Source: Coleofasciculus sp. FACHB-T130
Lineage (GTDB): Bacteria; Cyanobacteriota; Cyanobacteriia; Cyanobacteriales; FACHB-T130
Length of the DNA: 64,000 nt
Direction of reading: 5' to 3'
NCBI RefSeq assembly: GCF_014695375.1
Contig: NZ_JACJOG010000049.1
Location: 1 to 64,000 of the forward strand
The notes under the pieces were generated by a model that had not been told where the DNA came from, ran no database searches, and saw nothing but the letters and a program-made list of their open reading frames with translations. A program made the position numbers and the translations under genes. This document shows positions 9,004 through 18,724 of the stretch, in pieces. Numbering within the stretch: the first letter of the stretch is position 1; each line of letters opens with the position of its first letter.

Positions 9004-9870
9004 GTGTCCACTCGCTCGAAAACCTTTCTTCCGGCTTGGGCGCTTTTGTCCCTAGCTACCAACGGGTTGCTGATGCTAACAGTAATTTTGTTGCTGAATC
9101 GGGATCGGTGGCTATCAGCTAGGTTACAAGCTAGCGATGCTACCTCTGTAGAGCCGATCCCAGAAGACGTCTCTACCAGCCTGCTGACGAAAACACTACC
9201 TTCCACACCCGCGTTAGGGCCGCGCCACCAGCTGAATTACGCTCAGTGGGTGACGCTGCTCAGGCAAGAAGCGGAGGTAGCCGCAACCAAAAATCCCAAA
9301 CATTTAACCGTACTGGCTGGGGATTCGCTCAGTCTGTGGTTTCCTTCGGAGCTATTGCCCACAGAGCGCACTTGGCTCAATCAAGGAATTTCTGGAGATA
9401 CTTCAGGGGGTTTGCTCAACCGATTGGATGTGTTGGACGAAACTCAGCCCGAAACGATCTTGGTGATGATTGGCATTAACGACCTGATCCGAGGGGTGGG
9501 CGATCGGAGAATTCTGGCGAACCAGCGACAGATTATCCGCTATCTGCGACGGGTTCATCCCCAAGCACAAATTGTTGTGCAGTCGATTTTGCCCCACGGC
9601 GGTAAAAAGTCAACCTGGGTGGGACGCGATCGCCTGATTGCTATCCCTAGCAGTCGCATCCGCGAACTAAACCGACAACTGGGCGCGATCGCTCGTTCGG
9701 AATCTGTCAGCTATCTCGATCTCTATCCCCTGTTTGCCGATAGTAACGGCAATATACAGCCCGAACTGACGACGGATGGCTTGCACCTAAGTCCCCAAGG
9801 CTATGTTATTTGGCGCTATGCCCTTCAATTCTTCATGCAGGTGGAAACAGAACCCAGCAAAGCCAATTAA
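9004..9870 (+). CDS. Membrane-anchored SGNH/GDSL hydrolase
   Basis: A 288-residue lipase/esterase-like protein. Residues 15-33 form one N-terminal membrane anchor and the hydrolase lies outside. The SGNH blocks are in order: AGDSLSLW (nucleophile Ser), NQGISGDTS (Gly), MIGINDL (Asn) and DGLHLS (Asp and His of the triad). The substrate is not predictable; such enzymes deacylate lipids, polysaccharides or peptidoglycan. The start is GTG 9004. The stop codon lies inside an 11-bp inverted repeat (9852-9862 with 9887-9897) that may act as a terminator or attenuator before ispH. Confidence 0.9.
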   Translation: MSTRSKTFLPAWALLSLATNGLLMLTVILLLNRDRWLSARLQASDATSVEPIPEDVSTSLLTKTLPSTPALGPRHQLNYAQWVTLLRQEAEVAATKNPKHLTVLAGDSLSLWFPSELLPTERTWLNQGISGDTSGGLLNRLDVLDETQPETILVMIGINDLIRGVGDRRILANQRQIIRYLRRVHPQAQIVVQSILPHGGKKSTWVGRDRLIAIPSSRIRELNRQLGAIARSESVSYLDLYPLFADSNGNIQPELTTDGLHLSPQGYVIWRYALQFFMQVETEPSKAN

Positions 9871-9897
9871 AAATTCCTGGCTTTGACTTTGCTGGGT
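9852..9897 (+). terminator. Inverted repeat spanning the stop of the GDSL gene
   Basis: ACCCAGCAAAG at 9852-9862 pairs perfectly with CTTTGCTGGGT at 9887-9897. The GDSL stop codon lies in the loop. No long T run follows, so termination is only a possibility. Confidence 0.5.
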
Positions 9898-9969
9898 AAC
9901 GCCAGCTGAGCGTCCAGGCATTTTATGATCGACGAGGAGAACCACCAGAATGAGAGAGGAAACGGCTGC

Positions 9970-11175
9970 ATGGATACAAAAGCCTTCAAACGGTCATTAA
10001 ACAGTTCTGAGAACTACCATCGCAAGGGCTTTGGTCATCAAGAGGAAGTCGCTGGTGTCCTCAAATCCGAGTATCAGAGCCATCTCATTCAGGAAATTCG
10101 GGAAAACAACTACACCCTGAAACGCGGTGATGTCACCATCCGGTTAGCCGAATCGTTTGGTTTTTGCTGGGGTGTGGAACGCGCCGTCGCAATGGCTTAT
10201 GAAACCCGCCAGCACTTCCCGACCGAGCAGATTTGGATTACTAATGAAATTATTCACAACCCTTCTGTGAATCAGCGCTTGCGCGACATGAAAGTAGGGT
10301 TTATCTCAGTAGAGAAAGGGGAAAAAGACTTCTCCGTTGTCGATGCGGGTGACGTGGTGATTTTACCGGCATTTGGTGCCAGCGTTCAGGAAATGCAGCT
10401 GCTCAACGACAAGGGTTGCAAGATTGTCGATACAACCTGTCCTTGGGTTTCTAAAGTTTGGAATACGGTCGAAAAACACAAGAAAAAAGCTTATACCTCG
10501 ATCATTCACGGCAAATACAATCACGAAGAAACTGTCGCCACCAGTTCTTTTGCTGACAAGTATTTGATCGTGCTGAATCTGGCACAAGCGGAGTATGTCT
10601 CTAACTACATTCTCAATGGTGGGAGTCGCGACGAATTTATGACAAAATTCAGCCGCGCTTGCTCAGAGGGATTCGATCCCGACACCGATTTAGAGCGGAT
10701 TGGCATTGCTAATCAAACCACGATGCTCAAGAGCGAAACCGAGCTAATCGGCAAGCTATTTGAGCGCACCATGATGAGAAAGTATGGGCCAAGCGAGTTG
10801 AACGAGCATTTCCAAAGCTTCAACACCATCTGCGATGCCACTCAAGAGCGGCAAGATGCTATGTTTCAGCTAGTAGATGAAAAACTAGATCTCATGGTGG
10901 TGATTGGGGGGTTCAATTCTTCCAATACGACGCACTTACAAGAAATTGCCATTGAGCGGAAAATTCCTTCCTATCACATCGATAGCGCCGAGAGAATTGG
11001 CCCTGGCAATCGTGTGGAGCATAAGCCGCTGGATGGCGATTTGGAAGTTCAGGAAAATTGGCTCCCCGCTGGTCCCATCGTGGTAGGAGTTACTTCTGGA
11101 GCTTCAACTCCCGATAAGGTGGTAGAGGATACGATCGAGAGGATTTTTGAGCTGAAAGTGGCTGCGGTGGTTTAA
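9970..11175 (+). CDS. ispH: 4-hydroxy-3-methylbut-2-enyl diphosphate reductase
   Basis: IspH (LytB) makes IPP and DMAPP in the last step of the MEP isoprenoid pathway, supplying carotenoids, phytol and quinones. The three iron-sulfur cysteines are visible: [22 protein letters not shown] and [11 protein letters not shown]. Also seen are [11 protein letters not shown] and the C-terminal [11 protein letters not shown]. Start ATG 9970 (MDTKAFKR) gives about 401 residues, normal for the cyanobacterial/plant class. The open frame extends to 9925, but those 15 residues look unlike the family. Stand-alone gene. Confidence 0.96.
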   Translation: MDTKAFKRSLNSSENYHRKGFGHQEEVAGVLKSEYQSHLIQEIRENNYTLKRGDVTIRLAESFGFCWGVERAVAMAYETRQHFPTEQIWITNEIIHNPSVNQRLRDMKVGFISVEKGEKDFSVVDAGDVVILPAFGASVQEMQLLNDKGCKIVDTTCPWVSKVWNTVEKHKKKAYTSIIHGKYNHEETVATSSFADKYLIVLNLAQAEYVSNYILNGGSRDEFMTKFSRACSEGFDPDTDLERIGIANQTTMLKSETELIGKLFERTMMRKYGPSELNEHFQSFNTICDATQERQDAMFQLVDEKLDLMVVIGGFNSSNTTHLQEIAIERKIPSYHIDSAERIGPGNRVEHKPLDGDLEVQENWLPAGPIVVGVTSGASTPDKVVEDTIERIFELKVAAVV

Positions 11176-11195
11176 CAAAATTAGGGGATGAATTC

Positions 11196-11236
11196 GTTTT
11201 GAGTTTTGAGTTTTTCTTCAATTCAAAACTCAAAAC
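11196..11236. terminator. Bidirectional hairpin between ispH and mscS
   Basis: GTTTTGAGTTTTGA at 11196-11209 pairs perfectly with TCAAAACTCAAAAC at 11223-11236 around a T-rich loop. It lies between two convergent genes, so it could end both transcripts, although the stem is AT-rich. Confidence 0.6.
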
Positions 11237-11238
11237 TT

Positions 11239-12126
11239 TCAGCTTTTTTGGGCACCATCTGCAACTGGGGAAGCATCGTTAAACTGCTGCTGATTGTAGT
11301 TGTAAAGCGTGCGGATGGGGTAAGGAATGTTAATGTCAGCGCGATCGCAAGCTTGTTTGAGCGCGATCATCACCTTGGTTCTCGTGCGGCGCACATCTAC
11401 TTTGTGCGGCGATGTCCAATAGCGGACGACCAAGTTCATCGAGCTATCACCAAAGCCCAATCCATCTACTTCCGGTGCTGGCTTCGATAAAACGCCCTCG
11501 ACTTTTAACACGGCTTCGAGCAGAGTTTCGACGGCGTAGGGTAAAGGGGTATTGTAATCAACGCCAATTTCTAAATCAGTCCGGCGGTGGGGCATCGCCG
11601 TCAGCACTTGCACCGGACTGGTAAAGACGATTGCATTTGGCACGACGATGCGCTCTCCCTGATAGGTGATAATTTGGGTGGCGCGCAGGGAAATTTCTTC
11701 AATCGTTCCCTCGAAACCGTTTACTATCACTTGATCCCCCAACCGAAACGGTTCCTGCAACAGCAGCAGGACTCCCGCCAGAAAATTTTTAAAAATATCT
11801 TGAAAGGCGAAGCCAATCGCTACCGAGCTGAGTCCCAGCAAACCAATGATGTCGCCCAGCCGCAAGTCTGGGAAGGCAACAACACAGGCGAAGAGAATCC
11901 CTACCACCCAGGTTCCTACAAAACTGGTCTGCACGAGCAGCAGGCGCAGTGATGGGTTTTTCAGGGCACGCCTGCCAACGCCACGGACGAGCCGCCGAAC
12001 TAGATTCGCTCCATACCGGGTTAAACAGAGGATCGCGATCCCCATCAAAATTCCTGGTAGTGCCTCAATAGTTTGACCCATCAGGTTTAATAAGCTCTGT
12101 TGGATTTCTTTAATCAAAGCAGCCAT
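11239..12126 (-). CDS. Small-conductance mechanosensitive channel (MscS family)
   Basis: A 295-residue channel that should release solutes on hypo-osmotic shock. Two to three N-terminal membrane segments lead to the pore helix and beta domain: IGFAFQDIFKNFLAG, the diagnostic LLLQEPFRLGDQV and the beta-domain VEEISLRAT-like stretch (IEEISLRATQI), then VVPNAIVFTSPV. The length equals E. coli MscS. It is unlike the two overlapping MscS genes at 22.7-24.9 kb, so at least three channel paralogs occur here. It converges on ispH. Confidence 0.92.
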   Translation of the reverse strand: MAALIKEIQQSLLNLMGQTIEALPGILMGIAILCLTRYGANLVRRLVRGVGRRALKNPSLRLLLVQTSFVGTWVVGILFACVVAFPDLRLGDIIGLLGLSSVAIGFAFQDIFKNFLAGVLLLLQEPFRLGDQVIVNGFEGTIEEISLRATQIITYQGERIVVPNAIVFTSPVQVLTAMPHRRTDLEIGVDYNTPLPYAVETLLEAVLKVEGVLSKPAPEVDGLGFGDSSMNLVVRYWTSPHKVDVRRTRTKVMIALKQACDRADINIPYPIRTLYNYNQQQFNDASPVADGAQKS

Positions 12127-12902
12127 AGGCGAAAGGGATCATCTTAAACTTTTGCCAGAATATCAAATATCTCAAAACCGAGCGGTTTTTTCGCTTGGGT
12201 TTTGGCGTGAGCGATCGCTTTTTGGTTGGCTCTCTTCAGACGAGCAGTGTGTTCCACAACACCAGTAACTAGGAAGTCGCCTGCTCCTGCGCTCACCGCA
12301 TCCCTTGACTTCCCCAAAGAAACACTTCTACAAATTTAGCTCCAGCAAAGCATTTGGCAGTTTTGTAACGGAATGTTAAGCAGAATTTATTAAAATTTAT
12401 TGCGATTCGTTGATGCAGTTGCTAAGGTGTGCTTAAGAGTTGCTTCTGGTCAATGCCCGTATTTTAGGAGACGTGCCATCCATGCTCTACATCAAACTTG
12501 GCTGTACACCCATTCACTGATTGCAGGATTGCCTGAAACTTTATTTCTCTGACGGTACACCAACCTTGCTAGACGGCGGAGGAATTTCTTTGTTTCACGA
12601 TTCAAAATGCATTTCTTCAATTTCATCTGGTTCCTAACTCGTGTTCCCCTTACGTACTGCCAGTCCAACTCTTATTTGACTGAAGTTTTCCGGAAAGACA
12701 TTTCTCAGGTTTGTCTACAAAAATAGGGTTCCCTGCAAGAATTTTGAGAAATGTCTTGCTCCCAACAGTTCAGTTCAACTCATCTGTAATTACGAGTTAC
12801 TGTTTTCCTCACTGCGAGCTTAGAAGATGCTACCTCTACTTCTTGCATCTTGAACTCGGCACTATCAGCGCGGTGAGACCTCAAATGGAGAAGGTTTAAG
12901 TT
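12127..12902. other. Gene-free spacer upstream of the SDR gene
   Basis: The 776 bp contain no supported gene. A perfect 13-bp inverted repeat lies at 12695-12707 (AAGACATTTCTCA) and 12745-12757 (TGAGAAATGTCTT) with a 37-nt loop. This could be a structured leader or an operator pair. Nothing else is recognisable. Confidence 0.6.
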
Positions 12903-13727
12903 ATGAATATTCAAGGAAAGACGGCTCTGATTACTGGAGCTTCCCGTGGAATTGGGCGAGCGATCGCGCTTGAACTCGCGCAACAAGGAGCCAAACGCCT
13001 GTTGCTGGTGGCACGCGATGCCGATCGTTTAGCGGAAGTCGCCGCCGAAGTTGAAGCACTTGGCGTAGAAGCCGCGATCCTGCCTTTGGATCTGGCTCAG
13101 ATAGTAGAAGTGAATATTGCGATCGCCCAAGCTTGGCGAGATTATGGTCAGATTCATCTGCTCGTCAACTGTGCGGGAGTTGCACACCAAGCGCCCTTTT
13201 TGAAATCTCAACTCCCGGATGTGCAGCAAGAAATCGCGATTAATTTAATGGGAATGTACACCATGACTCGTCTGGTTGCTCGACGTATGGCAACCCAACG
13301 GGAAGGAACCATCGTGAACGTTTCTAGCTTGATGGGCAAAATTGCCGCGCCGACAATGGCGACTTATTCAGCTACCAAGTTTGCGATTTTAGGATTCACC
13401 CAAGCCTTGCGCGGCGAACTCGCTGACTATAATATCCGGGTGATGGCTTTGCTGCCATCTTTGACCGACACTGACATGGTGCGAGAATTAAAGTGGTTTC
13501 GCTGGGTAGTGCCTACGACTTCTCAAAAAGTTGCTCAAGCACTCGTCACTGGACTGCAAAAGGAATCGCCAGAAATTTTGGTGGGATGGCAAAGTCATTT
13601 AGCTGTGTGGTGCAATCGCATTGCACCTTGGCTGCTAGAGAAAGTTTTACTGCTAGCAGCACCCCTGTCGAAGTATAAACAAAAGCGCTACCACAGACTC
13701 CGAGAGGCTGGAATAATTTCGCATTAA
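12903..13727 (+). CDS. SDR family oxidoreductase
   Basis: A classical short-chain dehydrogenase of 274 residues. It has the NAD(P)-binding TGASRGIG near the N terminus, NCAG, the catalytic serine in NVSSLMG and YSATK with the Tyr/Lys pair. The C-terminal 50 residues are basic and partly hydrophobic (WCNRIAPWLLEKVLLL), as in membrane-associated SDRs of the DltE/SadH type. The arginine after the first beta strand (VARDADRL) favours NADPH. Substrate unknown. Two more SDRs (41518-42339 and 48372-49124) are in the window but not adjacent. Confidence 0.9.
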   Translation: MNIQGKTALITGASRGIGRAIALELAQQGAKRLLLVARDADRLAEVAAEVEALGVEAAILPLDLAQIVEVNIAIAQAWRDYGQIHLLVNCAGVAHQAPFLKSQLPDVQQEIAINLMGMYTMTRLVARRMATQREGTIVNVSSLMGKIAAPTMATYSATKFAILGFTQALRGELADYNIRVMALLPSLTDTDMVRELKWFRWVVPTTSQKVAQALVTGLQKESPEILVGWQSHLAVWCNRIAPWLLEKVLLLAAPLSKYKQKRYHRLREAGIISH

Positions 13728-13874
13728 AGTCTGTTATCAACAGGGAAATCTGATTCCAGAGTAGAGACGCGATTAATCGTGTCTCTACTTTAGCTGTGAA
13801 ATTTATTTCCAGGCTCCGAGCGTTAGTGCCATTTAACCTAACTGTATTTGGATAGACTGATTGCAGATAAAGAG

Positions 13875-14333
13875 ATGTTAACGATGAGTCAAAATCGCCA
13901 GATATTAGATGACATTGCCGAACGCATCCAAGCAATTGTCAATGCTGAAACAGCCTCCGTGGTTCTAGCTGAGTCCGAAGGGGAAACCGTCTACTATGCG
14001 GCAGCGATAGGCAAGCACGCTGAGTGGGTGTTGGACAAAAGGGTTACCGCAGCGACTTCCGGATTGTGTGGTACGGCATTTCAGAGCGACAAACCCGTGT
14101 TAGTTTGTCGTACTGAGGGCGATCCCCGAGTCCGGCAAGATCATGCTAAAGCGTTGGGAATTGAGACAGCTTTAGCCGTGCCTCTCTACTACGAAGGCAA
14201 GCTTTTGGGAGCGCTACAAGTTTGGAATCGTACTGACGGCAGCTTATTTGACGAAGAAGCAGAATGTGTTTTGGCTGCTTACGCCTCTGAAGTTGCTCCA
14301 CTGGTTTATCAATACCAGGCAGCTATGAAGTAG
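13875..14333 (+). CDS. Stand-alone GAF domain protein
   Basis: A protein of about 152 residues that is a single GAF domain, from DIAERIQAIVN to the C-terminal helix. The blocks GLCGTAFQSDKPVLV and ALAVPLYYEGKLLGALQVWN are typical GAF strands. The conserved chromophore cysteine of cyanobacteriochromes is not in the expected CH context, so a bilin is not supported. It may bind a small ligand or act as a regulatory subunit. ATG 13875 and ATG 13884 are both possible starts; a TTG at 13848 extends the frame. No output domain is fused. Confidence 0.85.
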   Translation: MLTMSQNRQILDDIAERIQAIVNAETASVVLAESEGETVYYAAAIGKHAEWVLDKRVTAATSGLCGTAFQSDKPVLVCRTEGDPRVRQDHAKALGIETALAVPLYYEGKLLGALQVWNRTDGSLFDEEAECVLAAYASEVAPLVYQYQAAMK

Positions 14334-14436
14334 AAGATAATTTGCAGGGAAAAGCGATCGCGCTGGCTTGAAATAAGCAACGAATCAAAGATGAGCAAAT
14401 GACCCAAGATGAACCTATAGAACCAAAGCTTCTACG

Positions 14437-14508
14437 CCACTCCAATCCCCTCTCTTCTTCCAATCCCCTCTCCCCATCCGATTCCCCCTTCTGCTCCTAT
14501 CCCCTCTC
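14437..14508. repeat. Four tandem 18-bp degenerate repeats
   Basis: Four units of exactly 18 bp (14437, 14455, 14473 and 14491) share the pattern NNNNTCCNATCCCCTCTC. They abut the left end of the insertion sequence at 14519. Similar GGAGAGGGGTTGGGG sequence, in inverted orientation, lies just outside its right end at 16139. Confidence 0.75.
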
Positions 14509-14518
14509 CTCGCTTGCG

Positions 14519-16132
14519 GGCTATCCATTATCCGCATCTTTCTTAACAAAGGGACAAACTCCTTAAAATAATACTCAAAGGCTTGATAGGTATAGTTTTG
14601 AGGGAACACAAAAGTAGCGGGTAATGGCAACATGGAAAAGTGGGCAGCCAAAGAATTGTCCCAGGCCAACTTAGGAGACGCGCGTCGAAACAAGCGTCTT
14701 ATACGCATCGTCGAAGATTTGGCAACACAACCAGCAAGTAGCGTCCCCCAAGCCTGTGGAAATATAGCAGCAACCAGCGCCGCATATGATTTTTGGAAAT
14801 CACCTTATTTTCAGCCGCGTGATATTCGCAAGGCGCATACAGCCAGCACAATTGAAAGAATCAAAGAACATCAAGAAATCTTGGCAATCCAGGACACGAC
14901 CAACATAGATTTAACAGACCACCCAGCCACCAGAGGGACTGGTTATCTGGACAACCGAAAATCATCGGGATTAAAAGTACATTCAACACTGGCAGCGACA
15001 AGTAATGGAGTCCCACGGGAATTATTGACCAGCAGGTGTGGGTCAGAGAACTCGAAAATCTAGGCATCGCCAAAAAACGTCGTCAACGGGAAACACAACA
15101 AAAAGAAAGCCAACGCTGGTTAGATGGATTAGAAATCACCCAAAAGTTGATCCCAGCAGATATTCAAGTGGTGACAGTTGCCGACTCAGAAGCCGATATA
15201 TTCGACTTATTTAACCAGAAACGTCCGGAAAATTCCCATTTATTAATTCGCGGGACTCATAATCGAAAAGTAGACCATTGTGCCAAATAGCTTCATCTTG
15301 CCATTCGTCAAATTCCACCTGGTGGTCAACTCACGGTCGAAGTTAAACGTAGTCCAGAATCTAGAGCAAGAAAGGCCATACTCACACTTCGGTTCACAAG
15401 TTTCGATATCCTTGTCCCGTTACATTACATTGAGCGTTCCCGGCTCAAACCTGTGAAGTTACAAGGAATTCTGGCATCAGAAGAAAACCCCCCATCCGGA
15501 ATTCAGCCAATTAGTTGGTTATTGATGACTAGCCTGGAGATTAATCGGCTAGAGGAGGCAGCCCGTTGCGTTCGCTGGTACACTTACCGTTGGTTGATAG
15601 AACGCTATCACTACGCATTAAAAAGTGGTTGTGGAATTGAGAAATTACAACTGGAAACGGCTCGGAGAATTGAGATGGCACTAGCCACCTATACAATTGT
15701 AGCGTGGCGTTTGTTATGGCTAACTTATGAAGCCAGATGCAATCCAATGCAGCCCTGTGAGACAGTTTTAGAAACCTATGAATGGCAGTCTTTGTGCGCC
15801 ACTATTAATAAAAATCCCATTCCACCCACCCAGCCACCTTGTTTGCGAGAAGCCGTACGAATGATTGCAATGTTGGCTGGCTTTTTAGGACGAAAAAGCG
15901 ATGGGGAGCCGGGAATTCAAACCATTTGGCGAGGATTGCGGCGATTACATGATATCGCGGCTACCTGGAAATTACTCCATTCAGTTTTCTATTTATGCTT
16001 GTTGTCCTCCATTCAAATCTTGTAGCACCATGAATTTCCTGAATTGTCACTATCTCTACCAACTTACTTCTCGGAAATCCCTTCCTATCTTGTTTGTCCC
16101 TTTGTTAAGAAAGATGTGACTAATGGATAGCC
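14519..16132 (+). mobile_element. IS50/Tn5-like insertion sequence (IS4 superfamily)
   Basis: The element is 1,614 bp and is bounded by 41-bp imperfect inverted repeats: 14519-14559 begins GGCTATCCATTA, and 16092-16132 is its reverse complement with only a few differences. The inner parts ATCTTTCTTAACAAAGGG are identical. It encodes one transposase reading frame, now broken. I could not identify a convincing target duplication outside the ends. Confidence 0.88.
14632..16025 (+). pseudogene. Broken Tn5-like transposase
   Basis: The N-terminal part (14632 on) begins WAAKELSQANLGDARRNKR, the Tn5 DNA-binding domain. Catalytic acids are visible as the first Asp in AIQDTTNID and the second in VTVADSEADIF. 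The signature YTYRWLIERYHYALK gives Tyr, Arg (+3), Glu (+7) and Lys (+14), the YREK motif of IS4-superfamily enzymes. A one-base loss near 15020 shifts the frame, and a TAG at 15288-15290 interrupts it once more. After that stop the same frame continues to 16025. Otherwise the sequence is intact, so decay is recent. Confidence 0.9.
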
Positions 16133-16183
16133 GTTGACGGAGAGGGGTTGGGGGTGAGGTTCCGAGTTCAAGTCAGAACCGTA

Positions 16184-17020
16184 CTAATTTCTCGATCCCC
16201 GCTGTGCAGAAACCGCTGGCACCTTGACGCCCAACTTTTTAAACATCGCTTCTCGCCCCTGCATTGCCAAGACATCATCTAGGGGTTTTAAAGAAATTGG
16301 CGTTTGATATTTTTCTGCAAGTGCAGTTTGAATGAGCCAGTCAGCAATCGAGGGATTTTTGGGTAAAAGAGGACCGTGAGAGTAGGTTGCGATCGCATTC
16401 CGATAAAATGCTCCTTCCATCCCATCTTCCCCATTATTCCCATAACCGCTAATCACACGTCCCAAGGGTTCCACCTCACCTAAATAAGTGCGTCCGCCGT
16501 GATTTTCAAAGCCAATTACTAAAGGCGCATCCTCCGACATCTTTCGCAAATCCTCCGCCAATCGCGACGCCGTGATCTCAAACACGACATTCCCGATACA
16601 GCGACGGGCATCTGGCCCCGGATGCTTGCTGACAAAATCCAATAAACCCAATCCCTCAATCCGTTGCCCTAAGGCGGGTTCGTAGTAGTGTCCCAGCAGT
16701 TGGGGCGATCCGCAAGTAAATACCCCAGGCGTTCCGGCTTCAATTTTCTGAGCGATCGCTTCTGCTTTGCCTTGGCGCAAATCGCGCATGACGATTTCCT
16801 GCTGTCGGTCTTGTGCGCCGCCACCCACGATTACATCGACTTGGTGAAATTGCTCGGTCGGGGCGTCCCGATCTAAGGGCATGACGTTGACTTTGATCCC
16901 CCGCCATTGGGCGCGTTGTTGTAAACAGATGACATTACCGCGATCGCCGTAGGTACTCATCAGCGTCGGATAAAGCCAGCCAATTGTGAGTTCAAGTTGT
17001 TCGGTCATGGTGACAGTCAA
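16184..17020 (-). CDS. gatD: Lipid II isoglutaminyl synthase glutaminase subunit-like (GatD)
   Basis: A 278-residue CobB/CobQ-type class I glutamine amidotransferase. The nucleophile Cys103 sits in VFTCGSPQLLG and the catalytic His215 in ATYSHGPLLP; GFENHGGRTYLG is typical of GatD. Family knowledge: GatD releases ammonia from glutamine for MurT, which amidates D-glutamate of the peptidoglycan stem. It lies downstream of murT on the same strand with a 91-bp spacer, so the pair is probably one operon. Whether cyanobacteria amidate lipid II this way is not established here; the role is inferred from the pair. Confidence 0.85.
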   Translation of the reverse strand: MTVTMTEQLELTIGWLYPTLMSTYGDRGNVICLQQRAQWRGIKVNVMPLDRDAPTEQFHQVDVIVGGGAQDRQQEIVMRDLRQGKAEAIAQKIEAGTPGVFTCGSPQLLGHYYEPALGQRIEGLGLLDFVSKHPGPDARRCIGNVVFEITASRLAEDLRKMSEDAPLVIGFENHGGRTYLGEVEPLGRVISGYGNNGEDGMEGAFYRNAIATYSHGPLLPKNPSIADWLIQTALAEKYQTPISLKPLDDVLAMQGREAMFKKLGVKVPAVSAQRGSRN

Positions 17021-17034
17021 ATTTTTTGATTTTT

Positions 17035-17095
17035 AACGCAAAGTAGCGCCAAGGAAATCGCAGAGGTACGCAAAGGAAGGCTACTTTCTGCGTAC
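17035..17095. repeat. CGCAAAG/CGCAGAG interspersed repeat between gatD and murT
   Basis: The spacer contains AACGCAAAGTAGCGCCAAGG, then TCGCAGAGG and TACGCAAAGGAA, the same kind of unit as at 2845-2890. It lies in the murT-gatD spacer and does not interrupt either gene. Confidence 0.6.
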
Positions 17096-17111
17096 CGAGA
17101 GCGTTTAACAT

Positions 17112-18452
17112 CTACAGAATTTTTCGTCCAGTCAAAATACCTCGGACTTCTAGCATCGCTGAGTAAGTCGGTAGAATGTGCAGGGTTTCGCCGGTAGCGG
17201 TGTGTTCTAAAGCAGTGGCGATCGCTTCTTGTAAATCTTCTTTCACAATCAGTTTGCAGCCATGTTCCTCGTCTGCTTGGCTGTATTGCAGGCGCAGCGC
17301 CATATCGTAAACGCGATCGCCGCTGACTACCACCGTTCCTCCCTGTTCTACCAATTTTTCGGTGTCTACATCCCAAATCCAAGAGACATCAGTCCCATCT
17401 GGGGTGCGATCGTTTAGCACCATCAGCGTTGTGGAAGAACCGCCGTGGCTTCTTTGCTGATTTACTGCGCGGATGGTTTCATTCAGCGCCACGGGATTTT
17501 TTGATAGCAAAATCCGCACCTTTTTCCCGGCGACTTCTAATTCCTCAGCCCGTCCAAAAGCTGCATGGAAGTTTTTAATCGTGTCCAGGATATTTGCGGT
17601 ATCAACGCCAATTTCTTGCGCCGCTAAAATAGCTGCCAGCGTGTTGTATTTGTTGTAAATCCCAATCAGAATCTGAGGCCATTGGCGACTATCGATTGCC
17701 AGCGGGCCTTTTTCAAAGCCACAGCTAGGACACCGATAATCGCCCTGATGAGATAAGTAGACGCCCTGATAATCGAGAGAATGTCCGCACCGGGGACAAT
17801 ATATAGAATCTACTGCATGAGGAATTTCGTCAAGATAAGCTTCAGGTTCGCTTAAACCGAAGAATAAAACTCGTTGCGATAACTGCTGACCCAGATAAGA
17901 CAAGGTGGGATCGTCGCCATTTAAGATCGCTACCGTATCTTTTGATTGGGCGATCGCTTTCTGCCAGCGCTGGCTAATCATATCCACTTCACCGTACCGA
18001 TCCAGCTGATCCCGAAATAAATTCAAACACAAAATCAATTTTGGCTGAACCGGCGGCAAAACCTTCGGCAGAATATTTTCATCTACCTCTAAAATTGCAT
18101 AGTCAGCGTTGAGCTGTCCGATTAAATTGGTGTTGGTTAGCAGTGCGGTGATTAATCCATTCATGAGATTGGCACCCGCCGCATTGTGAACAACGCGCCA
18201 TCCCTGACTTTCTAGCATTGTCCGCAACAGCAGCGATGTCGTTGTCTTCCCATTTGTCCCCGCAATGAAAATCACACCGTGCTTTACTTGACCAGACAGC
18301 AGGGACAACAGCTGCGGCTGAATGCGTCCGGCAATTTCTCCCGGTAAAACACTAGCAGCCCCCAAACGCAGCAAGCGCACCAGCTGCGTCACTGTCTTTG
18401 CCGTCCCGACTGCTACGCCCAGCCGTAACCTATCTAAAAGCGATATTTTCAC
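17112..18452 (-). CDS. murT: Mur ligase family protein MurT
   Basis: A protein of about 446 residues. The Mur ligase ATP loop is GTNGKTTTS, the central domain has NGDDPTLS, and the four-cysteine zinc ribbon specific to MurT is present (CPRCGHSL and CPSCGFEKG). The C-terminal DUF1727-like domain includes NDRTPDGTDVSWIWDVD. With GatD it should use ATP and ammonia to amidate a peptidoglycan precursor. The start was set at GTG 18452, the third of three consecutive GTG codons, 7 nt after AGGAG; the frame extends to GTG 18485. It is transcribed into gatD. Confidence 0.88.
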   Translation of the reverse strand: MKISLLDRLRLGVAVGTAKTVTQLVRLLRLGAASVLPGEIAGRIQPQLLSLLSGQVKHGVIFIAGTNGKTTTSLLLRTMLESQGWRVVHNAAGANLMNGLITALLTNTNLIGQLNADYAILEVDENILPKVLPPVQPKLILCLNLFRDQLDRYGEVDMISQRWQKAIAQSKDTVAILNGDDPTLSYLGQQLSQRVLFFGLSEPEAYLDEIPHAVDSIYCPRCGHSLDYQGVYLSHQGDYRCPSCGFEKGPLAIDSRQWPQILIGIYNKYNTLAAILAAQEIGVDTANILDTIKNFHAAFGRAEELEVAGKKVRILLSKNPVALNETIRAVNQQRSHGGSSTTLMVLNDRTPDGTDVSWIWDVDTEKLVEQGGTVVVSGDRVYDMALRLQYSQADEEHGCKLIVKEDLQEAIATALEHTATGETLHILPTYSAMLEVRGILTGRKIL

Positions 18453-18724
18453 CACCACACTCCTGCCCCGGCTACACAGCCGCACGCTCTCGTCGCGGCT
18501 TTACTGCTACTTACTGAGCTGTGCTTTGCTCGTCAGCATTCTACCGTACTTGGCTGTAAATCCCCTGTCAATGATGAGTAATAGTACCCAACAGCTAAGA
18601 AAAACAGATTTCTTGTTCCTACCGGCGATACAAACTCTCAGTGGATTTATTAACTGCGTAGGGGCTTTTTGATTGCCATGCCCCTACAAAACGGCAATGA
18701 TTCCCGGTTATTTAGTCTTAATTC

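Noticed and set aside
14399-14563. Possible short gene starting ATG 14399 (MTQDEPIEPKLL)
   Set aside because: The first 12 residues look protein-like, but the frame then runs through the 18-bp repeats into the IS end; at most a relic of an N terminus.
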